Shown: piece after piece, positions 31,821-39,856 of the stretch
How positions within the stretch are numbered: position 1 is the first letter of the stretch
How the letters are laid out: each line of letters starts with the position of its first letter
DNA from: an uncultured Bacteroidia bacterium
GTDB lineage: Bacteria > Bacteroidota > Bacteroidia > Bacteroidales > F082
Reading direction: 5' to 3'
Length of the DNA: 40,458 nt
Assembly (NCBI GenBank): GCA_902767725.1
Contig: CACXIM010000019.1
Span: 1-40,458 of the forward strand
Notes under the pieces: generated by a model
The model's database searches: none
Told to the model about the DNA's origin: nothing
What the model saw: only the letters and a program-made list of their open reading frames with translations
Translations under genes and position numbers: made by a program

Positions 31821-31947
31821 TAGGTGCTGCTTTCTTGTCGGTGACTTGCATTTAATGTGTAGGTGTCTTTTCCTGATGTTTCTTTCATCTTTAATTATTT
31901 TAGGTGCTGCTTTTCCCATCATCTATAATAATATTATAGGTGCTTTT
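31821..31947. repeat. Iteron-like repeats in an AT-rich gap
   Basis: TAGGTGCTGCTTT at 31821 and 31901, TAGGTGCTTTT at 31937 and TAGGTGTCTTTT at 31859: four copies spaced 36-42 bp. The preceding stretch 31735-31820 is very AT-rich, with alternating ATATAT. Together they look like a replication origin or a multi-site operator. The gap 31661-31933 has no gene that I can support. Confidence 0.5.
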
Positions 31948-32644
31948 GCTTGTCCTCTATCCCTAGCATCTGCAAGGCTCTATTTCGGACTGCTTCTTGT
32001 TGTGCCTTCCGGCTGGTTTCCTTCTGCTTTGACTGCAGCTTCCTTCTTTCTGCTATCAGTGCCAGTTCCTGAAGTGGGATGGTGCCGATATAAAGTCCCC
32101 TTGTATGGCTTGAATAGATGGAAATTCCCCAGTGCTGCATCAGTCCCTTCTTGATCTTGTCAAACTTATATCGGGTGCAGAATGGCTTGATGGATTCGGG
32201 AAGTTCCGACTTGCAGTCAGGGAAGCCTGCCATCCGGTGAAAGATGATTTCCTGCTTTCCCAGCTTGCACCATTCCTTGAAGCCGACAATGCTTTTAATG
32301 GCCAAAAATGCAAGCAAGATGGCCTTTTCTTCATCGGTCTTTTTGCCGAAAGGACTTTCATCAAGGTAGAATTCCCAAAACATTCCGACTTCAAGGCCAG
32401 TTCTAGGCTGATTTCTCGATGTGCTATTGAAAACCACTCTTGCATCTTCAACAAAGTTCATTATGTCGTAAGGCTCTGCCATGTTGAACATTTTTCTTGC
32501 CTCATCAAATGGCCTCTGATGCACTTCCATTTCATAGATGATGCAGTAATCAAGTATGTTGCCCAAAGTCCCCTTCGTGGCTTCCATGAAGCCCTGAAGC
32601 AAAGATATTGGGAAGTTCAGAAATTTTGGTTTGTCCTTCTTCAT
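31934..32644 (-). CDS. Element protein of unknown function (236 aa)
   Basis: The family is not recognised. The N-terminus MKKDKPKFLNFPISLLQGFM is followed by a mixed helical protein with a central EVGMFWEFYLDESPFGKKTDEEKAI stretch. The C-terminus is very basic, with KQKETSRKAQQEAVRNRALQ, and could bind nucleic acid. The gene ends inside the iteron-like repeats and its start overlaps the previous gene's stop (ATGA at 32641-32644), so the two are translationally coupled. The position next to iterons would suit a replication protein, but no Rep motif is visible. Confidence 0.6.
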   Translation of the reverse strand: MKKDKPKFLNFPISLLQGFMEATKGTLGNILDYCIIYEMEVHQRPFDEARKMFNMAEPYDIMNFVEDARVVFNSTSRNQPRTGLEVGMFWEFYLDESPFGKKTDEEKAILLAFLAIKSIVGFKEWCKLGKQEIIFHRMAGFPDCKSELPESIKPFCTRYKFDKIKKGLMQHWGISIYSSHTRGLYIGTIPLQELALIAERRKLQSKQKETSRKAQQEAVRNRALQMLGIEDKQKHL

Positions 32645-33234
32645 TTTTCTAGTTTTTCATTCGACAATTCATCACTTTCCACTATCTTTGCGGCTGAATT
32701 GATGGCTTCTTTGAAGTCTATCGGTTTATATCCCGATGGGGTGGCCATGTCAGCCATCCCTTTTTCTTTTCGGTCTATAATGGCCAGCACACATTCCTTT
32801 TCGGTGGGGTTGGTGACACCGGCACAAAAGTAGATGTGCAGCACACCTTCACCAGCATTGCAGATGGCAGCCAGCCCTTCTTCAGAATCCCTTGAAATCT
32901 TTCCTTCCTCGTTGCTGATGCCTATAATGGCATATCCCATTACTGATGGTGTAAGTTCAGGCTTGAAGATTTTGGAATGGATGTCAAATGGTGGGTGCTG
33001 CTTCAAGGGTGATTGCTCAACCTTTTTGAATCTGCCTTTCACTTCACCGATGATTTCTTCAGCCAGCATCCGGCCTTTCTTTTGGGCATGGGACAATTCA
33101 GCACCAAAACTGATGCTCATCCTATCAGGCAGAATTCGGCTCCCTTCCTGCCAATAGTAGGAAGTTTCGGTGCCTTCCTTCAGCTTGTAGAAAGCTTCGT
33201 GGATTGTGCCTTCGATGGCTTTTTCATCTATCAT
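32641..33234 (-). CDS. Element protein of unknown function (197 aa)
   Basis: No family recognised. It begins MIDEKAIEGTIHEAFYKLKEG; a middle region reads PSVMGYAIIGISNEEGKISRDSE and GVLHIYFCAGVTNPTEKECVLAII, consistent with an alternating strand/helix fold. The end is acidic-basic mixed and overlaps the next gene. It starts 12 nt after the excisionase-like gene and forms one unit with it and the 236-residue protein downstream. Confidence 0.6.
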   Translation of the reverse strand: MIDEKAIEGTIHEAFYKLKEGTETSYYWQEGSRILPDRMSISFGAELSHAQKKGRMLAEEIIGEVKGRFKKVEQSPLKQHPPFDIHSKIFKPELTPSVMGYAIIGISNEEGKISRDSEEGLAAICNAGEGVLHIYFCAGVTNPTEKECVLAIIDRKEKGMADMATPSGYKPIDFKEAINSAAKIVESDELSNEKLEK

Positions 33235-33246
33235 GTTTCATCCCTT

Positions 33247-33567
33247 TCATTGCTTTGCAGTGATGTAGTGGGATTGCATGAAGGCTTCCAAATCTGCCTT
33301 CTTAACATAGATCTTGCGCCCAAACTGACTGAAGGGGATGATTCGATTGTCCCTATAAGTCTGCCATGTCTTTTGTGAAATACCCAGCATCTTTCGGGCT
33401 TCGCCGGATTCAATCCATTCATTCATCATGTCGGACTGGTTCCGATTTGTCACCAGCTTTGCCAGTTCTTCAAGTTTTTGCTTCAGTCCTTCCCATTCGT
33501 TTTGAGGAAGAAGAATCATGGTTTGGGGTGCTACTTGTTGCGAAATACTTTGTAACATATCATCCAA
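33247..33567 (-). CDS. Excisionase-like HTH protein
   Basis: 106 residues. The C-terminal half is a MerR-like winged helix of the HTH_17/excisionase type: EARKMLGISQKTWQTYRDNRIIPFSQFGRKIYVKKADLEAFM. The N-terminal part (about 20-45) looks like a coiled coil. Such proteins act as recombination directionality factors in Bacteroidota integrative elements and can also regulate. It leads the three-gene unit that ends at 31934 and has a -7 element at 33619-33626. Confidence 0.8.
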   Translation of the reverse strand: MDDMLQSISQQVAPQTMILLPQNEWEGLKQKLEELAKLVTNRNQSDMMNEWIESGEARKMLGISQKTWQTYRDNRIIPFSQFGRKIYVKKADLEAFMQSHYITAKQ

Positions 33568-33618
33568 TAATCAGGGAAACCGATTGGAAACTTTTCCTTT
33601 CGGGTCTGATTGTTGCGG

Positions 33619-33626
33619 CAAAAGTA
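33619..33626 (-). promoter_or_regulatory. Promoter -7 element for the excisionase-like operon
   Basis: TACTTTTG followed by CCG on the minus strand, about 52 nt before the start codon at 33567. Confidence 0.6.
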
Positions 33627-33676
33627 TTTCAAGAAAATAGGGTGTAATGGAAAATAGAATCAAGCTTTTTGAATGT

Positions 33677-34444
33677 CTATTTCCCAATGACTTTAAGATA
33701 GGATGCTTCCCATGATTTCACCTTGTCTGCCTTGTCTTTGTTTGTCAGGACTGATTCCCATTCCACTTGCTCAACCGGTGAAGCATCAGCTGCCTGCATC
33801 ATGTCACCAATCAGGCAATATTTATCGGTGGGTGTCAGTGCTGCCAGCCCATCACCACCAGCATTGATAAAACCATGCACCATTCTTCCAAGCTTTGGAA
33901 TCTCGGTTTTTGTCCTTTCAAATCTTCCCATCATGGCCTTTTCTTCCTCGATCCTTGAAGATTGATAGTTGATGATGTCAGCCAGTTCTTTATCGGTGTG
34001 GGGCTTTTTGAATTTGATTGTAGATGAATATTCAAGAAAAGGCATATATTCCAAAAGGACTGCATCTTCCCTTTCCATATTGCCAAGCAAGGCATTGAAG
34101 GTGAAGAAGGCCAGCTGCTGAAGAAGGCCTTCAGTTTCAATTATTAGCTTGAAATCACCATCGGGCATGGATGCCTTGATAGTGATGTTTTCCCCATCCT
34201 TGAAGATGCTTGTAAGGGTGGCCAAATCCTTCACAAATTGGAAATCTTCCAAATCTGCCTTTTGATATTGAAGATAATGGAAATATAGAAACACATAGAA
34301 GCCTTGCTCAGCCAGCCTTTCAACTTCTTCAGGATCTGCCAGCCCATAACCTTTGCAGATTTCCTTGTAGGGTTGCAGATGTTCTTCGATGGGCGTTTGA
34401 TTCAGCCACAAATAGGATCTTTCGGAATTGGGGTCTTTCTTCAT
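33677..34444 (-). CDS. Element protein of unknown function (255 aa)
   Basis: Starts at MKKDPNSERSYLWLNQTP. The same frame opens at 34600, but that extension is the shifted C-terminal coding region of the integrase and reads as low-quality sequence. The protein is largely helical and acidic, with YKEICKGYGLADPEEVERLAEQGFYVFLYFHYLQYQ and a later SSRIEEEKAMMGRFERTKTEIPKLGRMVHGF. No family is recognised. It begins 25 nt after the integrase stop and is probably co-transcribed with it. Confidence 0.6.
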   Translation of the reverse strand: MKKDPNSERSYLWLNQTPIEEHLQPYKEICKGYGLADPEEVERLAEQGFYVFLYFHYLQYQKADLEDFQFVKDLATLTSIFKDGENITIKASMPDGDFKLIIETEGLLQQLAFFTFNALLGNMEREDAVLLEYMPFLEYSSTIKFKKPHTDKELADIINYQSSRIEEEKAMMGRFERTKTEIPKLGRMVHGFINAGGDGLAALTPTDKYCLIGDMMQAADASPVEQVEWESVLTNKDKADKVKSWEASYLKVIGK

Positions 34445-34469
34445 GGTGCCAGTTTTTGAAGTTGAGCAT

Positions 34470-35876
34470 TCAGGCCTTCCTTTGGATGGTGGCCAGTAGG
34501 GAAGTGATTTGTTCTGCATCCATGCCTTCAAGGATGGCCAACAGCTTTTCTTTGTCGGTGGCTTCTTCCTTCTTGCTGAAGATGTGCTGCAAGGCTTCAT
34601 CGGTCTTTTTGGTGTCGAAACTTCCCATGTAGGTTTCAGTGACCTTGATAGAAGAATGTGCCATCAGTTCCTTCAGGTGCAAATTGTCGGTGCCTTCTTC
34701 CTTTGCCACTTTTGCAAATGAATGTCGGCTGATGTGCATGGAAACCTTCTTTTTGATGCCAGCCATTTCTGCCATCTTCTTAAGTTCCTTGTTCATCAAG
34801 GCATTTTTTGCGGCCATATCATTCAGCATCCTTTTCTTCAATTCAATGGGCAAGGTGTCCCGATCTTCTTGGGTGATGGCAGAAGAATAGGGCTTGCTAG
34901 CATCCATGAAGGGGAAGATGAAATCGGTGGCCTTTGAGGTGGGTTTCCGATATTTCTTCAGGATGTCGGCTGCTTGCTCGACCAGTACCAAATCCCTTGT
35001 TTTGTGGTTTTTCCCCATCTGATAATTCAGCCTGCCATCTGAAGTGATGTTGCACCACCTTAATTGCAGCAAGTCACCAGCCCTGATGCCAGCGCAATAG
35101 AAGCTGAATAAAAAGGCATTCCTGCAATTCCATATCAAACTGCCTTCTTCCAGTGAAAGTGCCTCTATCAAGCCAATTTCAACCAAATTCAGCTTTTCTT
35201 TTTCGGTTTCTATATGGGTGGCTGAAAAGGACTTCATGCTGATAGGGTGTTCGATATAGTCTTTATCCATTGCGGCCTTGTACATAGCCCTGAAGGACTT
35301 CATCAGCACTTGAATATAGTTGGGGTGCAGCATCTTTTCAGGGTGTCTTTCGTTCTTCAATGTGTGAAGATATGCGGTGAATCCCGAAATGAAGGTGGGT
35401 GTGATTTCATCAAACATTAGATCTTTCTTCCCTTCTTGCTTTAAGTAGGCTTCTAATTTCAGGATGAAGCAATTGTATTTCTTCCAGTTCCTGAAGCCTC
35501 CGGCATTTAGAATGTCGGCCATCCTATTCTTCACAAAGGCCATGAAAGAATTAGTCTTATCGGTGTCCGATGAAGGTTTCATTTGCTCAACAATCATGGC
35601 AGGGGTGACAGTAGAATGCAGCTTCACCAGTTCTTCATAGGTTTCCGATGCTGAATCTTTTAATTCCTTCAGCCTCTTATTCATTTTCTTGTAGTCTGCT
35701 TCCCTTGAATGCACCCAGCTATCATTTTTTCCATCAGGAAGGAAGTTGGCAGGGGATTTCAATTCGACACCCGACACCATGAAAGCCCTATCTTTCTTTA
35801 TGGTGATACGAAGCATGATGGCAAATTTGCCACTCTTTGAAGGCTTGTTGTTAAGCACAAAATTGAATTTGGCCAT
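34470..35876 (-). CDS. int: Tyrosine recombinase/integrase of the element
   Basis: 468 residues with the three-part layout of Bacteroidota integrases: an N-terminal arm-binding domain (FNFVLNNKPSKSGKFAIMLR and on), a SAM-like core-binding domain (about 105-210) and a catalytic domain. Catalytic residues are visible: Arg265 (CAGIRAGDLLQL), Lys292 (GKNHKTRD), His381 and Arg384 (HISRHSFAKV), His407 (LMAHSSIKVTETYMG) and the nucleophile Tyr416. It catalyses integration and excision at the tRNA-Lys site. It is transcribed from a -7 element at 35900 that sits just inside the right terminal repeat, so the integrase may repress its own gene by binding there. Confidence 0.95.
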   Translation of the reverse strand: MAKFNFVLNNKPSKSGKFAIMLRITIKKDRAFMVSGVELKSPANFLPDGKNDSWVHSREADYKKMNKRLKELKDSASETYEELVKLHSTVTPAMIVEQMKPSSDTDKTNSFMAFVKNRMADILNAGGFRNWKKYNCFILKLEAYLKQEGKKDLMFDEITPTFISGFTAYLHTLKNERHPEKMLHPNYIQVLMKSFRAMYKAAMDKDYIEHPISMKSFSATHIETEKEKLNLVEIGLIEALSLEEGSLIWNCRNAFLFSFYCAGIRAGDLLQLRWCNITSDGRLNYQMGKNHKTRDLVLVEQAADILKKYRKPTSKATDFIFPFMDASKPYSSAITQEDRDTLPIELKKRMLNDMAAKNALMNKELKKMAEMAGIKKKVSMHISRHSFAKVAKEEGTDNLHLKELMAHSSIKVTETYMGSFDTKKTDEALQHIFSKKEEATDKEKLLAILEGMDAEQITSLLATIQRKA

Positions 35877-35899
35877 GTCTATCAGTTTTATATCCGATG

Positions 35900-35907
35900 C
35901 AAAGATA
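35900..35907 (-). promoter_or_regulatory. Promoter -7 element for int
   Basis: TATCTTTG followed by CATCGG on the minus strand, 23 nt before the ATG at 35876. The terminal repeat at 35924-35947 overlaps the expected -33 region. Confidence 0.7.
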
Positions 35908-35923
35908 GGGAAAAATCAATTTT

Positions 35924-35947
35924 ACTTGCACTTTACTTGCACTTTTT
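35924..35947 (+). repeat. Right terminal direct repeat of the element
   Basis: Two tandem copies of ACTTGCACTTT plus TT, identical over 24 bp to the left repeat at 30510-30533 and in the same orientation. It is about 113 bp inside attR. Confidence 0.65.
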
Positions 35948-35970
35948 TTTCATCGTATTACTTTTTATTA

Positions 35971-35978
35971 TATCTTTG
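35971..35978 (+). promoter_or_regulatory. Outward-facing promoter at the right end of the element
   Basis: TATCTTTG followed by CAG on the plus strand, pointing across attR. Integrated, it meets the old tRNA terminator at 36083. In a circular form it would read across attP toward the left-end genes. Confidence 0.55.
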
Positions 35979-36060
35979 CAGTCGGTTTTGAACAAGTAAA
36001 GCAATGAAAATCAGTGCATATTATTTTTATTCAAATGTAAATGGAAATCCTTATAGTAGT

Positions 36061-36074
36061 CCCTGCGGGAGTAC
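36061..36074. other. Attachment site attR
   Basis: CCCTGCGGGAGTAC, the second copy of the tRNA-Lys 3' end, followed directly by the terminator that presumably served the tRNA before insertion. Confidence 0.8.
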
Positions 36075-36082
36075 AAAATCTC

Positions 36083-36120
36083 AAGCCCCTAATTCATCAG
36101 AGTTAGGGGCTTTGCTTTTT
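36083..36120 (+). terminator. Original tRNA-Lys terminator, displaced past attR
   Basis: Perfect 10-bp stem AAGCCCCTAA / TTAGGGGCTT with a 10-nt loop and a TGCTTTTT tail, 9 bp after attR. It also blocks read-out from the element's outward promoter, and may help end the opposing zinc-ribbon operon. Confidence 0.75.
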
Positions 36121-36143
36121 CCAGACGTATCTTATCTTAGGTC

Positions 36144-36386
36144 TCATTGTAGCTTAAACCCGCATTCACAGCAGAATACCGAATCTCCAATGATGGCATT
36201 GCCGCATTGTGGACACACAGGCACATCTGACGGGGCCTTGTCTTTTGTTTCCTCAACCTCTTGGGGCGCAGGGGCGCCTATTGGGTTTTGTCTTAGGCTT
36301 AAAACATAAGCGTCAGGCCCGTTGGCGTATGCACCGTATAAATACACTCCGGTAGATTCATCAATTTTGGTTTCTTCTTTTTCCAT
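36144..36386 (-). CDS. Small zinc-ribbon protein
   Basis: 80 residues. The N-terminal half is acidic and unstructured in appearance (MEKEETKIDESTGVYLYG, VEETKDKAPSDVP). The C-terminal half is a zinc ribbon, CPQCGNAIIGDSVFCCECGFKLQ split as CPxCG and CxECG, with two CxxC pairs. Such ribbons bind zinc structurally; no function is indicated. It follows apbE by 8 nt as the last gene of the divIC operon. Confidence 0.65.
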   Translation of the reverse strand: MEKEETKIDESTGVYLYGAYANGPDAYVLSLRQNPIGAPAPQEVEETKDKAPSDVPVCPQCGNAIIGDSVFCCECGFKLQ

Positions 36387-36394
36387 ATCGATGT

Positions 36395-37381
36395 TTAATC
36401 TAGGACGCTAAACCCTTCTGTGGCAAAGGTCTCCAATTCGTTTTTCTCGTTGACATAGATGTAATACGCTTCCACGCCGTCTAGGCTCTCAATGAGCGGC
36501 AATGACTTCTCCATGCCCATTACCATGCAGATGGAAGCCAAAGCATCGGCCCAAACGGAGTTTTCGGCCAATACGGTCACACTGAGCAGCTGATGCTCGA
36601 CGGGATAACCCGTGTTCGGGTCGATGCAGTGTGAATAGCGTTTGCCGTTGCGTTCCACGTACTTTCGAGTGCTGCCCGAGGTGACCAAGCCCTTGTCGCG
36701 CAAGGCTACGCGGGTTTGAACCACTTGTTCCGAGTCCCAGTTTTCGGCAGGCTTCTCGATGCCCACAATCCATGGCTGGCCGTTGGGCTTGCAGCCTTGA
36801 GCCATGATCTCTCCACCCGTGTCGACCAAGTAGTTCTTGATGCCTCGACTATCCAAAAAAGAGGCAATCAGGTCGGAGGTATAACCTTGCGCAATGGCAT
36901 TGAAATCCAAGGTCATGGAGGGGTTGGATTTGACGACTTTTCCGTTTTCGATGCGGATGTTGCGGTAGTCGACCAATTGCTTTAGGCTGTCGATGAGTTG
37001 GGGCGTGATGCTGTCGCCATGCTTGTAACTGAAGCCCCATGCGGTCACGATGGGCGAGATGGTGGGGTCGAAATAGCCGTTGGACAGCCGTGCCGCCTCT
37101 TGGGCGATGCGGAAGTTGTCGATAAAAATGGAGTCGAGCGTGACCTCCTCGTTGCGATTGACTTTGGAGATGACCGATGTGTCGACCCACAAATTGACCG
37201 AAACGTCCACGGCATGGAAGATGGAGTCGATGTCGTGCTGGAAGTTGCGGCCCAACGAATCATAATAGGTGACAGCGTAATATGAGCCTTGTGCCTGGCC
37301 TTGGAGGACCATCTTTTTGGGCTGTTTTTCACATGACGCAAACATCATCAGCCCTATCATCAATAAAAGTATCTTTTTCAT
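36395..37381 (-). CDS. apbE: FAD:protein FMN transferase ApbE, lipoprotein
   Basis: 328 residues. The lipobox MFASC gives acylated Cys17. ApbE transfers FMN from FAD to a Thr in target proteins such as NqrB/NqrC or RnfG. Family motifs are the QGSYYAVTYY start, DPTISPIVTAWGFSYK, MTLDFNAIAQGYTSDLIA, NYLVDTGGEIMAQG, GLVTSGSTRKYVERNGKRYSHCIDPNTGYPV and SVWADALASICMVMG. Length is normal. It begins 9 nt after the DUF5686 gene's stop and shares its operon. Confidence 0.93.
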   Translation of the reverse strand: MKKILLLMIGLMMFASCEKQPKKMVLQGQAQGSYYAVTYYDSLGRNFQHDIDSIFHAVDVSVNLWVDTSVISKVNRNEEVTLDSIFIDNFRIAQEAARLSNGYFDPTISPIVTAWGFSYKHGDSITPQLIDSLKQLVDYRNIRIENGKVVKSNPSMTLDFNAIAQGYTSDLIASFLDSRGIKNYLVDTGGEIMAQGCKPNGQPWIVGIEKPAENWDSEQVVQTRVALRDKGLVTSGSTRKYVERNGKRYSHCIDPNTGYPVEHQLLSVTVLAENSVWADALASICMVMGMEKSLPLIESLDGVEAYYIYVNEKNELETFATEGFSVLD

Positions 37382-37390
37382 AACTCTAAA

Positions 37391-39856
37391 CTAAAAATCA
37401 ATCGAAGCGCTGTATTTCCAGGCAAAATTATCCCATACATTGGGCAGACTATAAGGCCCATAGCGGTAGAACACGCCCAGACCTAGTTTGGCCATAGGAT
37501 TAGCCAAGATTCCGTCGATGACGATGCCACTCTCAAAATAGCCCTTCTCCATGGTATTGAAATTCTTGTCGGGATAATCCTCAGTACGTTTCATATCGCC
37601 CCAACCTATGTTGGTGACGATTGAGAGTTCGGGCTTGAACCACTGCGAGTTGGTCTTCCAAAGCATGCCATTGAAATTGTGGCTCAGATAGAGTGCCACG
37701 AATCGGTCGCAGAAAAACTCGTCCAAGCGCATCGTGCTGAAGCTGCCTGGTGAGTACATGCCAAAGCGCTCGTATGTGCCCAAGATGTTGAAGGTCTCCA
37801 TAACGGGACACGACTCGGTGGCGTAGCCGGCCTGCAAGAGGATCTTGGAAACGCCGAGATAGCGCGTGTAAAAATACTTGGAAGCCTCAAACTTGAAACG
37901 GTCGTATTCATACTCGCCGCCCAAAACGTTGGGGAAGGCGTGTTGGTAAGCCATCCATACGATAGGATAAAGCGTGCCCAAGGAACGGATGCCTTGTGGG
38001 GTGCTGAGGAACTTCTCCTTGTAGGCAAACCTGAGCTTGAGCTCGGCTACGGTGAAGCGGCCTTCAGTCGGTGCCTCGGAAGGGCTGAGGTAGAACTGTT
38101 CGTTGTAGTATTTATGGCTTCTGCTGAGGTTGAGATAGGCCTTGAAATGATGGGCAAAGCGGGTCGAGTAGCTGAGGTCGAAGCGGTCGCGCCGTGTGCG
38201 GATGTTCTCATAGAAAGTGTATTTGTAGTTGTCGGAAGAGAGGATGGAGCCATTGTCAAGCTCCAGCATGCCGCCAAATTCACCCATAGGCTCCGACTTG
38301 CGGTTATATTGGAAGCTAAGTTCCATCTGCCGCTGTCGGTTGAGTTTCAGTTTTAGTCCTCCACCGTAGTCCCATGTTTTGATGCGCGTCCAATAGCCAA
38401 ACGAGCCATTGATGCTGAACCAGCGTGAGAGTCGGTCGTTGGTGCTGCCGCCCAAGCCAATATATATACCTCTTGTGTTTGAGATATTGATGATGTGGTC
38501 GATGTCGAGGTTGAACCAGCCGATGGGAAGGGCAGATTCGGTCATCAGTTTTTCGGTCATGCCAAGGACGCGGTCGAAGATGTCGGTGCCTTGGGTGAGG
38601 GAGTCGACGAGGATGTAGGTGGCTTTCACCCGTTCTGTCAGCGAGTCGATGCGATGCTCGTCCCAAAAGGTTTCATCGCGAAAGGCCGCATCAGGGTCTA
38701 CTTTGACTTCGATATCGGAGAACTGCCGTTTACTGATGTCAGGGTTGATTTGTATGTCGCTCAAATAACTCTTTCCGATGGCGGCCATGGGGAATATGGA
38801 ATTGTCCATGCTGACCGCTATGCTGGGAAATATTAGGTTGAGATTCAGTTGTTTAGGGAACCATTGCCCTTCCACTTTTTGGTACAGCTGCTGGATGTCG
38901 GCCTTGAAGAGTCCGTCTTGTGCGTCGGGGGCTGCTTTCACGCTTTGCAGTGCCCAACCGTCGCTGTTGATGGTCATCGTGCCTCGGAGGCCGTTGAAAG
39001 AGCTGCCGCGCATGGGGTGAAACGAAATCACGTAGAGCGAATCGCCTTGCCCGATGGGGTTGACCGATTCCAAGGTGAAGAAATAACGTGTCTTGCTGCC
39101 GCGGCTGATGGGGTTGACATAGTCGGTGCCAGTGATGCTTACAGTTTCGTCGTAGAAGCTGACGCTTTGCATGCTGCTGACCATATACATGAAAGTGGGT
39201 TCCTTCATGCCTGCAATCTTGGTGCCCAGCACATGTTGCAGCTTGCGGTCGGGCGCCATGAACATTACTTCCGAGGCCGTTTCCATTACCATCAGGTCGC
39301 TCTTCTTCATGATACTGTCGAAGTAGTGCAGATCGGCCATCTGCATGGCTGTGTCGTTGGCCACGGCCTGGCCGAAGCTGCTGCTGTCGATGGTGATGAC
39401 CATCTTGTCGTAGATATTGTAACTATACGAGTTAAGCGAATTGGGATTGTTGGTCTTGCGATGGGCCATAAGGCTGTCGATGATGCGATGGGCGGGGTTT
39501 TCACCGGCTTCGACGGTGACTTCGCCCAATTCAAAAGTCTTGGGGGTGAGTGCGACATTGCACTTGTTTTGGCCAGCTTGCAGCACGACATCCTTGGGCT
39601 CGTAGCCGATGGACGAGAACTTCACCTTCAAAATAGGCTCGTCGGCGGTGATGCTATATCTACCATCGATATCGCTAATGACGCCTTGCAGTCCTTCATT
39701 AATAACCACGTTGACGAAGGCCAAGGGCTGTCGATTGCGTTCATCAGTGATTTTGCCGCTCAAAGAATGCGACTGGCCGATAAGTGTTTCGGTTGAGAAG
39801 AGTATAATAGCAAAAAGTAGGAGGGGAAGGACCTTTATGCAGAAGGAAGGCTTCAT
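37391..39856 (-). CDS. DUF5686 / carboxypeptidase-regulatory-like outer-membrane protein
   Basis: 821 residues with a signal peptide (MKPSFCIKVLPLLLFAIILF). A CarboxypepD_reg-like beta-sandwich comes first (SLSGKITDERNRQPLAFVNV, GVISDIDGRYSITADEP, KFSSIGYEPKDVVL; about 30-115). The long DUF5686-type region that follows ends in a beta-barrel-like half rich in aromatic strands, and the last residue is Phe. These proteins are found in the outer membrane of Bacteroidota; their role is not established. Its ATG overlaps the divIC stop in an ATGA arrangement. Confidence 0.82.
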   Translation of the reverse strand: MKPSFCIKVLPLLLFAIILFSTETLIGQSHSLSGKITDERNRQPLAFVNVVINEGLQGVISDIDGRYSITADEPILKVKFSSIGYEPKDVVLQAGQNKCNVALTPKTFELGEVTVEAGENPAHRIIDSLMAHRKTNNPNSLNSYSYNIYDKMVITIDSSSFGQAVANDTAMQMADLHYFDSIMKKSDLMVMETASEVMFMAPDRKLQHVLGTKIAGMKEPTFMYMVSSMQSVSFYDETVSITGTDYVNPISRGSKTRYFFTLESVNPIGQGDSLYVISFHPMRGSSFNGLRGTMTINSDGWALQSVKAAPDAQDGLFKADIQQLYQKVEGQWFPKQLNLNLIFPSIAVSMDNSIFPMAAIGKSYLSDIQINPDISKRQFSDIEVKVDPDAAFRDETFWDEHRIDSLTERVKATYILVDSLTQGTDIFDRVLGMTEKLMTESALPIGWFNLDIDHIINISNTRGIYIGLGGSTNDRLSRWFSINGSFGYWTRIKTWDYGGGLKLKLNRQRQMELSFQYNRKSEPMGEFGGMLELDNGSILSSDNYKYTFYENIRTRRDRFDLSYSTRFAHHFKAYLNLSRSHKYYNEQFYLSPSEAPTEGRFTVAELKLRFAYKEKFLSTPQGIRSLGTLYPIVWMAYQHAFPNVLGGEYEYDRFKFEASKYFYTRYLGVSKILLQAGYATESCPVMETFNILGTYERFGMYSPGSFSTMRLDEFFCDRFVALYLSHNFNGMLWKTNSQWFKPELSIVTNIGWGDMKRTEDYPDKNFNTMEKGYFESGIVIDGILANPMAKLGLGVFYRYGPYSLPNVWDNFAWKYSASIDF

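Larger units (their letters stand above)
30436..36074. mobile_element. 5.6-kb integrative element in tRNA-Lys
   Basis: The region is bounded by a 14-bp direct repeat, CCCTGCGGGAGTAC, at 30436-30449 (inside the tRNA) and 36061-36074. It carries a tyrosine integrase reading away from the right end, an excisionase-like HTH protein, a second HTH protein, four unrecognised proteins, paired direct repeats near both ends and an iteron-like AT-rich gap. No relaxase, coupling protein or transfer gene is visible, so it is at most mobilisable by other elements or is a satellite. The coding strand is mostly minus, with a composition biased toward CTTC/CAGC on the plus strand, unlike the chromosomal flanks. 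Confidence 0.85.

Noticed and set aside
31821-31947. Small CRISPR array
   Set aside because: The repeats are only 11-13 bp and imperfect, with AT-rich related spacers and no cas genes.
34445-34600. Upstream extension of the 255-residue element protein
   Set aside because: It is the shifted 3' end of int and its residues (many Ser, Pro, Lys) do not look like protein.
36004-36309. Plus-strand frame across attR as a real gene
   Set aside because: It runs through the displaced tRNA terminator and antisense to the zinc-ribbon gene; kept only as a finding about the att-spanning promoter.
38849-39796. 315-codon open frame antisense to the DUF5686 gene
   Set aside because: Shadow frame, produced by codon bias of the real gene on the minus strand.
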